The notes below the pieces were generated by a model, which was not told the origin of the DNA, did no database searches, and worked only from the letters and a program-made list of their open reading frames with translations. From positions 1 through 15,666 of the forward strand of contig JADGPY010000299.1 of assembly GCA_017882205.1 (NCBI GenBank): a stretch of 15,666 bases of DNA, in the 5' to 3' direction. Positions 1 through 6,601 of the stretch are shown piece after piece; the first letter of the stretch is position 1, and the number at the start of each line of letters is the position of its first letter. The position numbers were made by a program, and so were the translations under genes. This stretch comes from Chitinophagaceae bacterium (GTDB lineage Bacteria > Bacteroidota > Bacteroidia > Chitinophagales > Chitinophagaceae).

Positions 1-944
1 AAGAATTGCACAAACGGGTAGTGGGGCAAGATGAGGCAATTGAAGCCGTGGCAGATGCGATCCGGCGCAGCAGGGCCGGTCTGCATGATCCTAAGAAACC
101 GATTGGTTCTTTTATTTTCCTTGGTACCACCGGGGTAGGAAAAACAGAATTGGCTAAGGCACTTGCAGATTATTTATTTGATGACGATAGCATGATGACC
201 AGGATCGACATGAGTGAATACCAGGAAAAGCATTCTGTAAGCAGGTTGGTAGGTGCACCTCCGGGATATATTGGTTATGAGGAAGGTGGCCAGTTAACCG
301 AAGCTGTTAGGAGAAAACCTTATAGCGTGGTATTGTTGGATGAGATCGAAAAAGCTCACCTCGATGTATTTAATATTCTATTACAGGTATTGGATGATGG
401 CCGCCTTACCGACAATAAAGGCCGGGTGGTAAACTTTAAGAATACGATCATAATCATGACAAGCAATATTGGAAGTCATATTATTCAGGCGAATTTTGAA
501 AATGTAACAGAAATAAATAAGGAACAAGTGGTAGAGGAAACAAAAAGAGAAGTGATAGATCTTTTGCGTCAAACTATCCGGCCTGAATTTTTAAATCGTA
601 TTGATGAAGTGATCATGTTTCAGCCTTTGATGAAAAAGGAGATCAAAGATATCATTCGTATCCAGCTAAACGGTCTTAAACAATTACTCGCAGAAAATGG
701 AGTTAAACTTGAATTTACAGATTATGCACTTGAATATCTTGCTGATAATGGCTTTGACCCCCAGTTTGGAGCAAGGCCTTTGAAAAGGCTCATACAAAAA
801 CAAATTGTTAACCAGCTTAGTAAAAGATTATTAGCTGGAGACATTGATAAAACACATCCTGTACTGGTGGATGTATTTGATGGAATGGTGGTATTCAGAA
901 ATGAGATGGTGGAAGCCGCTTCGCGGCTCCCCCACCCAAAATAA
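1..944 (+). CDS. clpB: ATP-dependent disaggregase ClpB, C-terminal part (5' end outside window)
   Basis: The reading frame is open from the first bases (codons in phase with position 3), so this is the C-terminal ~313 residues of a longer protein. It holds the whole second AAA+ module of ClpB/Hsp104: the VVGQDEAI lead-in, Walker A GTTGVGKT near bases 121-145, pore-loop segment GAPPGYIGYEEGG, Walker B VVLLDEIEKAH, sensor 1 IIIMTSN, arginine finger RPEFLNRID, and sensor 2 GARPLKR. ClpB is a cytoplasmic hexamer that threads aggregated proteins through its pore, working with DnaK (established for the family). The Walker A has Thr where many ClpB have Pro; I recall this variant from other Bacteroidota ClpB. 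The last ~13 residues after VVFRN look like a non-conserved tail encoded over a GC-rich hairpin. It is convergent with the next gene, with a 9-bp gap. ClpC/ClpA is less likely because the spacing and motifs read as ClpB. Confidence 0.95.
   Translation, partial: ELHKRVVGQDEAIEAVADAIRRSRAGLHDPKKPIGSFIFLGTTGVGKTELAKALADYLFDDDSMMTRIDMSEYQEKHSVSRLVGAPPGYIGYEEGGQLTEAVRRKPYSVVLLDEIEKAHLDVFNILLQVLDDGRLTDNKGRVVNFKNTIIIMTSNIGSHIIQANFENVTEINKEQVVEETKREVIDLLRQTIRPEFLNRIDEVIMFQPLMKKEIKDIIRIQLNGLKQLLAENGVKLEFTDYALEYLADNGFDPQFGARPLKRLIQKQIVNQLSKRLLAGDIDKTHPVLVDVFDGMVVFRNEMVEAASRLPHPK
914..928. repeat. GC-rich 6-bp inverted repeat at the 3' end of clpB
   Basis: The sequence AGCCGC-TTC-GCGGCT is a perfect 6-bp stem with a 3-nt loop, extendable by two G-C pairs past one mismatch. 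It lies inside the last codons of clpB, 14 nt before the stop. It is much more GC-rich than its surroundings. No T-run follows on either strand, so it is not a canonical intrinsic terminator, though it may still affect mRNA 3' ends of the two convergent genes. Confidence 0.5.
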
Positions 945-953
945 CTACTTAGC

Positions 954-2444
954 TTACATAGCTGCTTTTTTCTTGGCATCATTCCGGATCAATGCATATC
1001 CTACATCATTGAAATTGTAGACCGCAATCTTTTTATAGGCATCCTTAGCTTTGTCTTTATTTCCGGCAGCTTCATTTGCCATAGCCAGCCAATATAGGTT
1101 ATAGATGACATTTGGATCTGACTTTTCAAAATGACTGACTGCATCAGCGTAATTTTTTTGTTTCATACTTATATAACCCATTAAAAATTCATAGCCCTCG
1201 TTTTTTAATGGATCATTGACTGGCTGCAGGGAAGTTTTCATTTCTTCAGCTTTTTTCTTAGCATCATCATATTTGCCATCTACTGCCAGCGCTGCTGCTT
1301 GCCAATAAATGATGCTTGCGTGTTGAGTGAGCTTGGCCTCATTTGTTGGTTGCTGGCTTTCCAGTTGGTTTGATAATGGCTCAATTTTACCTACCATATC
1401 TTTCAAGCTTGCTACATCTTCCAAATGAAAAGCAATCTGAGCACAATAATTCAAGGCATTTAATTTACTTAGTAATTTTTTCTCTGATGTTTCAGTTCCT
1501 GAATCGATTTTATTATATTGTTCCATAATCCATTTACAAGCTGCCTTACTATCTCCCCCATATACGTATGTATTGGCATAATTCAACATAGCGTTCATTT
1601 TCACACTATCATACTTGCTTCCTTCCATATAATTTTTTCTTGCTTCATCCAGGTTCCCAAGAAAACTCTCCGCATGCCCTTTTTTGTAGTAACCTGCGGA
1701 AGTATTGGGTGCAAGCGTAATTGCTTTTGCATAAGCATCTCTGGCTTTAGTCATATCATCTTCAGCACGATAACAATCCCCTAATAATATCTGGGCGCCT
1801 GGACTATTTGGAGAAAGCTGCACAGCTTTTTGAGCATAGGTTTCTCCTTTTTTAAAATCCTTGGGTTCATTAAAGAGATAAGAAGTGGATACGGCTGTTT
1901 GCGCTCCTGCCCAATTTGGGTTCAGGTCCACAGCTTTTAGAAAACATTCTCTTGCTTTTGCGAAATCATTTGCCTGGCTGTAAGTGTTTCCCAAATCAAT
2001 TTGGGCTCTGGCAGCATCGGGATATTTATCTGCGATTTTCTTTACAATATCAAGTCTTTTGTTATAATCTGAATTTAAAAAAGTAGCAGAGAAATCGTAG
2101 TACCATTTTTCCCAATCGCTTGCTCCATTCAGATGGTCCTTTGCTTTAGTAACATCATCAGAAAATTCCGAAGGGGTTGTTGCTGTACCCGCCCTGAATA
2201 AATAAGCGATTCCAAGGGAGGAATCCTGCTCAATAGCTTTTGAAAAATACGTTCTGGCTTGTTGTGCATCGCCGTCATCACTAAACCCCAGGCCTTTCTG
2301 GAAACTGGCCTGTGCTTCCTTTGAACTTGTTGAAACCGGAATTTCGGAAATCTTTTCTTTGTTAGAATCTTTACTACCATTGCACGCAGTCAACATAATC
2401 GCAGAAAGGAATGGCAATAGAACGATCATTTTTGATTTTCTCAT
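954..2444 (-). CDS. TPR-repeat lipoprotein
   Basis: This encodes 496 residues. The N-terminus is MRKSK, then a hydrophobic stretch ending in lipobox LTAC, so Cys21 should be lipidated and the protein anchored in the envelope. After a Ser/Lys-rich linker come helical TPR units at roughly 44-77, 144-177, 180-212, 213-246 and 247-280. Each shows the usual pattern (e.g. AKARECFLKAVDLNPNWAGA). Two or more weaker units lie in the last 130 residues. TPRs bind other proteins; no catalytic motif is visible. The gene diverges from the secreted caspase-like gene across a 378-bp spacer, and the two promoter candidates share a 14-nt element. A role as a periplasmic scaffold for the caspase/CHASE2 cassette is inference only. 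The ATG at 2444 is supported by the signal sequence. The stop is 9 bp from the convergent clpB stop. Confidence 0.88.
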   Translation of the reverse strand: MRKSKMIVLLPFLSAIMLTACNGSKDSNKEKISEIPVSTSSKEAQASFQKGLGFSDDGDAQQARTYFSKAIEQDSSLGIAYLFRAGTATTPSEFSDDVTKAKDHLNGASDWEKWYYDFSATFLNSDYNKRLDIVKKIADKYPDAARAQIDLGNTYSQANDFAKARECFLKAVDLNPNWAGAQTAVSTSYLFNEPKDFKKGETYAQKAVQLSPNSPGAQILLGDCYRAEDDMTKARDAYAKAITLAPNTSAGYYKKGHAESFLGNLDEARKNYMEGSKYDSVKMNAMLNYANTYVYGGDSKAACKWIMEQYNKIDSGTETSEKKLLSKLNALNYCAQIAFHLEDVASLKDMVGKIEPLSNQLESQQPTNEAKLTQHASIIYWQAAALAVDGKYDDAKKKAEEMKTSLQPVNDPLKNEGYEFLMGYISMKQKNYADAVSHFEKSDPNVIYNLYWLAMANEAAGNKDKAKDAYKKIAVYNFNDVGYALIRNDAKKKAAM

Positions 2445-2524
2445 AAACTAAGTTTTTTAAATAAATGAATATTAACCAGGCAGGCATTTAGGCAGGTAGC
2501 TTAATTCTTTCAGTAGAGGTGCTT

Positions 2525-2555
2525 CAAAGTAATACAAAAAAATCAGACGTATAAA
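2525..2555 (-). promoter_or_regulatory. Candidate promoter of the TPR lipoprotein gene
   Basis: Read on the minus strand, TTACTTTG (2525-2532) is a near match to the Bacteroidota -7 box TAnnTTTG. Nineteen bases upstream lies TTTA (2552-2555), a one-mismatch -33 box (TTTG). The longer string ATTACTTTGAAGCA (2520-2533) is repeated with one change at the caspase promoter. Transcription would start near 2518, giving a leader of about 75 nt. Confidence 0.4.
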
Positions 2556-2764
2556 ACTTTTATTAATTCTTTTTTAATTACGGGTTGATGATAGTAGGTT
2601 AAAGGCTATTGCTAATCATAATCAGTTGAAATAGAGAAAGTTGATTGCCAATGTGTTATTTGATTTAAAATATATTAAATCGTCAAAATACCGTCCAGAG
2701 GGTATAATATCAGCTATAAGCATACCGTATTTTGCATTTGGAAATAAAAAAAGAAAACTCGGTT

Positions 2765-2795
2765 TTTGATTAGAAAAAAAATATCCATTACTTTG
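2765..2795 (+). promoter_or_regulatory. Candidate promoter of the caspase-like gene
   Basis: TTTG (2765-2768), a 19-nt spacer and TTACTTTG (2788-2795) fit the Bacteroidota TTTG-N19-TAnnTTTG promoter with one mismatch. A start point near 2802 would put in-frame TTG 2766 and ATG 2796 upstream of the transcript. That supports ATG 2823 as the true start codon, with a leader of about 20 nt. Confidence 0.5.
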
Positions 2796-2822
2796 ATGCA
2801 ACAGATTTTAAAAGATACCAAA

Positions 2823-4835
2823 ATGAAAGTAACTGCGATAGTATTAATCTGTTCATTATTTTCTATAAATATAGTAGGACAAAATCCGAATAAGATTGCT
2901 CTCATAGTGGCAATTTCTAAATATCCTGCGAGTTCAGGTTGGGGAGAGTTAAGTTCAATCAATGACGTAAAGCTTATTAAAGATGCCTTAATGAAACAAG
3001 GGTTTAAGGAACAAAATATTGCTGTGATCACAGATAGGCAGGCAACCCTTGCTGGGATGAAAGAGGCATTTGATAAATATCTTATTCAGCGTGCACAACC
3101 TGGTGATATAGCAGTTTTTCATTTTTCAGGGCATGGTCAGCAGATTGAAGATGATAATGGAGATGAAGCAGATGGCCTGGACGAATCTATCATTCCCTAT
3201 GATGCACCTCTTCATTATCGGGCCGGTGCAGATAATCATTTCCGTGATGATTTACTCGGACAAAAATTGGCATTATTACGTTCAAAGCTGGGTGAAAAGG
3301 GAAATTTACTTGTTATAATTGATGCTTGCCACTCTGGAACTATGACCAGGGGGGTTGGTAGAAAAAGAGGAACCAACGAAATTTATGCAAGTCCTTCTTT
3401 CAAAATTAAGCAAGGTATAGTTAGGAAAATTACTGATGATGCATACAACATAATCAATGAAACCAAAGGAATGGCACCCATGGCCGGTTACTTTGCTTCA
3501 TCACCAGAAGAATCTAACCAGGAAGCTGTATTGCCCGATGGTACTGGTGCCGGATCCCTTTCATTGGCATTTTCACGAGCACTTACAAATGCAGAAAAGA
3601 ATACCACTTATCGGGGATTGTTTGATAATATTAAAGTAGAGATGAGTTCATTGGTTTCCAGGCAAACTCCTTTAGCTGAAGGTGACCTGGATTATGTTTT
3701 ATTTGGCGGAAAGGGTGTTGGGAAGCCTTTGTACTATACTGTTACCAAGGATAGTGTCGCAAAAACACTTACCATTCCTGTTGGGAAAATCTACGGCATT
3801 TTTGCAAATACAACTTTAAAATTATATAAAGCAGATACCCGTGATACTGCAAATGCAAGCATTCTAACCCATGCAGTTATTACTGATGCGGGAGACTATA
3901 CCTCAGAAATTAAACTCGATAAAATGATTCCTGATGCACAATTGAAAAATGCCTGGGTTTACCTTGACCAGGTGAATTTTGGTGATCTGGGAGTAAAAGT
4001 AAAAATTAATGTTGCAGATCCGGCACTTGCTAAAAGTGTAAAGGAATTGTTTACAAATATCAAACAGGCAACGCTGGTTGAAAATGCCGCAGATCTATTT
4101 ATTGAAAGTGGAATGAATGCATTTTCCCAAGATTCAATCTACCTCGTAAATGCTGGAGAGATGGTGATTTTCCAGGTCGATAAGCATCTGGAAAATCAGG
4201 CGCTATACAATGCCTTGTCAATGAAAATTGGAGATTATGCCAGGGCAAAATATTTGCGCAGCCTTTCTCTCAGCAACAATGATTATAAAGTGACTGTGGA
4301 ATTTGTTCCACTTAAGTGTGTGGCGAATTGTTCTACCCCCCGTTCTGCGGAGTATATGGATGTAAATATCAAAACCAGGTCAGATCAATCAGGAAATGTT
4401 ACTTTTAAGGATGGAGATAAATTTCGGCTTAACATTACGAATCATAGTGATCAAAAAATATTATACTACACTGTACTTGATATTCAGCCAGACAATGTAG
4501 TGAATGTTTTAATACCTGGCAGAAGAGATCAGGCTGAAGAATTCAGGATATTACAGGGGCAAACAGTAAAACTTGAAAAGATATTTACTATTGGACCGCC
4601 ATTTGGTGTAGACGTATTAAAAGTGATTGCATCCGATGTGCCGTTAGATATGAGAGACATATTTGAAAGCCGTGCTACTAATATGAGTACTCGTGGAGGA
4701 GCGCTGAATCCTTTTGAAAAACTGGTTGCAGGAACTTTTAAAGCAGAGGGGAACAATAAAAGGGGGCCAAAGGAGGAAGCGATCCAACCAGATGCGGTAA
4801 ATATTGTTACACTGCCATATCATATCACTCAATGA
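2823..4835 (+). CDS. Secreted caspase-like (C14/orthocaspase) protease with DUF4384 tail
   Basis: This encodes 670 residues from ATG 2823. That start gives a clean signal peptide (MKVTAIVLICSLFSINIVGQ), and the promoter candidate rules out the upstream in-frame starts. The caspase-fold domain spans about 24-300. The catalytic His104 is in HFSGHG and the catalytic Cys169 in DACHSG. The acidic segment DNGDEADGLDESIIPYD (111-127) is typical of metacaspase/orthocaspase relatives, which cleave after Arg or Lys (family knowledge). QTPLAEGD near 281-288 closes the domain. Residues ~300-520 form an unassigned beta-rich region. Residues ~525-605 match DUF4384, with YTVLDIQPDNVVNVLIPG and the closing KVIASDVPLD; this domain often follows caspase domains. 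The product should act in the periplasm or outside the cell. It leads the cassette that runs to 7391. The catalytic dyad is intact, so an active enzyme is expected. The substrate is unknown. Confidence 0.9.
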   Translation: MKVTAIVLICSLFSINIVGQNPNKIALIVAISKYPASSGWGELSSINDVKLIKDALMKQGFKEQNIAVITDRQATLAGMKEAFDKYLIQRAQPGDIAVFHFSGHGQQIEDDNGDEADGLDESIIPYDAPLHYRAGADNHFRDDLLGQKLALLRSKLGEKGNLLVIIDACHSGTMTRGVGRKRGTNEIYASPSFKIKQGIVRKITDDAYNIINETKGMAPMAGYFASSPEESNQEAVLPDGTGAGSLSLAFSRALTNAEKNTTYRGLFDNIKVEMSSLVSRQTPLAEGDLDYVLFGGKGVGKPLYYTVTKDSVAKTLTIPVGKIYGIFANTTLKLYKADTRDTANASILTHAVITDAGDYTSEIKLDKMIPDAQLKNAWVYLDQVNFGDLGVKVKINVADPALAKSVKELFTNIKQATLVENAADLFIESGMNAFSQDSIYLVNAGEMVIFQVDKHLENQALYNALSMKIGDYARAKYLRSLSLSNNDYKVTVEFVPLKCVANCSTPRSAEYMDVNIKTRSDQSGNVTFKDGDKFRLNITNHSDQKILYYTVLDIQPDNVVNVLIPGRRDQAEEFRILQGQTVKLEKIFTIGPPFGVDVLKVIASDVPLDMRDIFESRATNMSTRGGALNPFEKLVAGTFKAEGNNKRGPKEEAIQPDAVNIVTLPYHITQ

Positions 4836-4842
4836 TGTGATA
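4823..4842 (+). other. Weak hairpin over the caspase stop codon
   Basis: TATCAC (4823-4828) and GTGATA (4837-4842) form a 6-bp stem with an 8-nt loop that contains the end of the caspase gene. ACAAATTTT follows. It is low in GC and short, so at best a weak terminator; the next gene may still be co-transcribed. Confidence 0.3.
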
Positions 4843-4899
4843 ACAAATTTTGGGAATTATTATTTATTATATTTTTAAACTTTAAACTACAAAACAATT

Positions 4900-5313
4900 A
4901 TGAAAAAGGTCATGTTGATTGCAATCGCCGTTATTGGTTTAAGCATTTGCTTCTCCAATCAGGCAAGTGCACAAGCAAAAACGCAAAAAAAAGTAATGGT
5001 TTATGGAAAACAGGGGGGTGGAAAAGAAAATCTTACTGTTCCCACCGAAGACAAGCCGCGTGCAAAGTCTAAGAAAAGAGGGTATTGCTATCTCTACCTT
5101 GACAATTTCACGGGTTATTATGTAGACGTATGGGTTGAAGATCAATACCAGGGTCGCCTTTCACCATATGCTACCTCAGTTCGTTTCGATGTATGGACAC
5201 CAGGTAACTGGACTCATTGGTATGCTAAATCTGCAGGCGGAACGTATTATTGGACAAATGACAGTTACTGTAACGACAGCAGGGTGTTTACTATCAATTT
5301 AAAGCAACCATAA
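4900..5313 (+). CDS. Small secreted protein of unknown family
   Basis: This encodes 137 residues. MKKVMLIAIAVIGLSICFSNQASAQ is a standard signal peptide, cleaved after Gln25 by the usual AxA/Q rule, leaving a mature protein of about 112 residues. Residues 26-61 are low-complexity and basic, ending in PRAKSKKRG. The rest (62-137) is rich in aromatic residues and predicted beta strands (YCYLYLDNFTGYYVDVWVED, FDVWTPGNWTHWYAKS). Two cysteines (63 and 124) bracket this domain and could form a disulfide. I recognise no family; the pattern suggests a small beta-sandwich. It sits 64 nt after the caspase gene and just before a strong terminator. The Lys/Arg-rich linker is the kind of site orthocaspases cut, so a substrate relationship is possible but unproven. 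The gene is real: ATG, signal peptide and terminator agree. Confidence 0.8.
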   Translation: MKKVMLIAIAVIGLSICFSNQASAQAKTQKKVMVYGKQGGGKENLTVPTEDKPRAKSKKRGYCYLYLDNFTGYYVDVWVEDQYQGRLSPYATSVRFDVWTPGNWTHWYAKSAGGTYYWTNDSYCNDSRVFTINLKQP

Positions 5314-5330
5314 GCACTTATTAAAAAAAT

Positions 5331-5370
5331 AAAAAGGGTATAAATGGATCTCCTGTTTATACCCTTTTTT
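5331..5370 (+). terminator. Strong intrinsic terminator / attenuator hairpin
   Basis: AAAAAGGGTATAAA (5331-5344) pairs fully with TTTATACCCTTTTT (5356-5369) around an 11-nt loop, and the 3' arm ends in a run of six T. The A-rich 5' arm makes it potentially bidirectional. It lies 17 nt after the stop of the small secreted protein and ends 13 nt before the ATG of the CHASE2 gene, so it must either separate two transcripts or limit read-through. Confidence 0.85.
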
Positions 5371-5383
5371 GTTGTTATTGAAA

Positions 5384-6601
5384 ATGAAAGTAAAAACCCC
5401 CTTAATGAGATCAAAAAAAAAACGACCCCATTTTTGGGAATATTTGTTGATAAATATTTTTGTATTTGCCGGTATTTTTCTATTATCATTTATACTTCTG
5501 AATGTTTCTCTCTTAAGCCCCTTTACTAAAGCTTTCGGTGATTTCACGCTTACTGATCTTTATTATTCAAAGGTTGTTAACCAGGATAAAATTTATAATG
5601 GGCCTTTAGTGCTTGTAAATATTGAAAACCGCAACAGGAGTGAAATTGCCTTATTAATTGAAAAATTGGAAACCGGGAAGCCTAAGGTTGTTGGAATTGA
5701 TGCTATCTTTCCCGACAGGAGGGACTATTCAGATTCTTTGTTGCGCCAGGTGATCTCGCAAAACAATAATCTTGTAATACCATATATAGCTTCTTTTGAT
5801 TCTCTCATGCGCGAAGCAAGAAGCAATCCTTTTTTTGAAAGCCGTTCCAACTCTTATGTAAACATGGTAGGAGACCGAAGTGACTTTACTACTATACGTT
5901 ATTATTATCCCGGATATCATCAAATACCTGCCTTCACAACAGCCATAATGCAATTATATGATTCCGCACTGGCAAATGAATTGCTAAAAAGGAAGGAGCA
6001 TAAAACCGAGATCAGGTATTATGGCAATTTGCAGAATTTTGTATATCACAATTATGATGAAGTCATGGATCCCGGGTATAACTTAGATTCAGTAAAAAAT
6101 AAAATAGTACTATTAGGTTATATGGGTTCTGCCCTGGCACCGGATAAAATCAGTTTGGATGAAGACCGGTTTTTTACCCCCTTGAATCCAAAATTATCCG
6201 GACGAAGCCTGCCAGATATGTATGGTGTGATCATTCATGCAAATATCATCCGTATGGCACTTGATAGGGATTATATTTATGTATTCCCTTCATGGCTTAA
6301 CTTTTTGCTTGCTTTTTGTTTATCGTTGTTATTGATGCCTTTATTTGTACATTGGTTTGTCAATAAAGCATTATGGTTTCAACTTTTTACATTATTTTTT
6401 CAATTTACCATTAGCATTCTTTTTGTATATTTTACAATTTGGTTATACGCAAGAGTAAATGTGAAAATCGAATCCTCGGTAGTTTTAGTAGCAGTTCTTT
6501 TGATCGATCAGTTTTTAGCTTTCTATTATCACCTGATCAAGTTTTTAAAATATAAGTTAAAATGGAATTTTCATTCTAAATTATTGGAGGGTGCTCATTA
6601 A
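5384..6601 (+). CDS. CHASE2-domain membrane sensor protein without output domain
   Basis: This encodes 405 residues from ATG 5384; TTG 5369 lies in the terminator T-run and is less likely, and ATG 5405 is a possible alternative. The basic cytoplasmic N-terminus (MRSKKKRPH) is followed by a membrane segment at ~20-42. An extracytoplasmic CHASE2 domain spans ~50-300, with FTLTDLYYSK, LVLVNIENRNR, VVGIDAIFPDRRD, KIVLLGYMG, RFFTPLNP and PDMYGVIIHANIIRMAL. Three membrane segments follow at ~303-325, 333-355 and 362-383. This is the usual TM-CHASE2-3TM layout of sensor kinases and adenylate cyclases, but the protein ends after a ~22-residue basic tail with no kinase, cyclase or GGDEF domain. It must signal through a partner or have another role. 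Its 3' end overlaps the next gene, so the two should be translationally coupled. The ligand is unknown. Confidence 0.87.
   Translation: MKVKTPLMRSKKKRPHFWEYLLINIFVFAGIFLLSFILLNVSLLSPFTKAFGDFTLTDLYYSKVVNQDKIYNGPLVLVNIENRNRSEIALLIEKLETGKPKVVGIDAIFPDRRDYSDSLLRQVISQNNNLVIPYIASFDSLMREARSNPFFESRSNSYVNMVGDRSDFTTIRYYYPGYHQIPAFTTAIMQLYDSALANELLKRKEHKTEIRYYGNLQNFVYHNYDEVMDPGYNLDSVKNKIVLLGYMGSALAPDKISLDEDRFFTPLNPKLSGRSLPDMYGVIIHANIIRMALDRDYIYVFPSWLNFLLAFCLSLLLMPLFVHWFVNKALWFQLFTLFFQFTISILFVYFTIWLYARVNVKIESSVVLVAVLLIDQFLAFYYHLIKFLKYKLKWNFHSKLLEGAH
6586..6590 (+). promoter_or_regulatory. Shine-Dalgarno site GGAGG that bears on the start codon
   Basis: GGAGG is a strong match to the anti-SD core, unusual in this window. 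It touches the GTG at 6591 with no spacing but lies 6 nt before ATT 6597. It therefore favours ATT, or a reinitiation mechanism, over the GTG. Confidence 0.55.

Larger units (their letters stand above)
2445..2822. other. 378-bp divergent intergenic control region
   Basis: This is the AT-rich spacer between the divergent TPR lipoprotein and caspase genes. I see no convincing coding region. It holds a promoter candidate at each end and a small direct repeat of AGGCAG (in CAGGCAGGCATTTAGGCAGG near 2478-2497). The remainder (about 2560-2760) shows A/T tracts and no hairpin, RNA gene or operator that I can support. Confidence 0.6.

Noticed and set aside
121..145. ClpB Walker A with Thr instead of Pro (GTTGVGKT)
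   Set aside because: From memory this form is common in Bacteroidota ClpB and keeps all nucleotide-contacting residues, so it is not a defect.
1518..1784. Plus-strand open frames opposite the TPR lipoprotein gene
   Set aside because: The minus-strand gene has a lipobox and clear TPR periodicity; the opposite frames have low-complexity composition and no supporting start signal.
2766..2822. Upstream in-frame starts (TTG 2766, ATG 2796) for the caspase-like gene
   Set aside because: They lie within the candidate promoter and would bury the signal peptide behind 19 or 9 extra residues; ATG 2823 gives a standard signal peptide.
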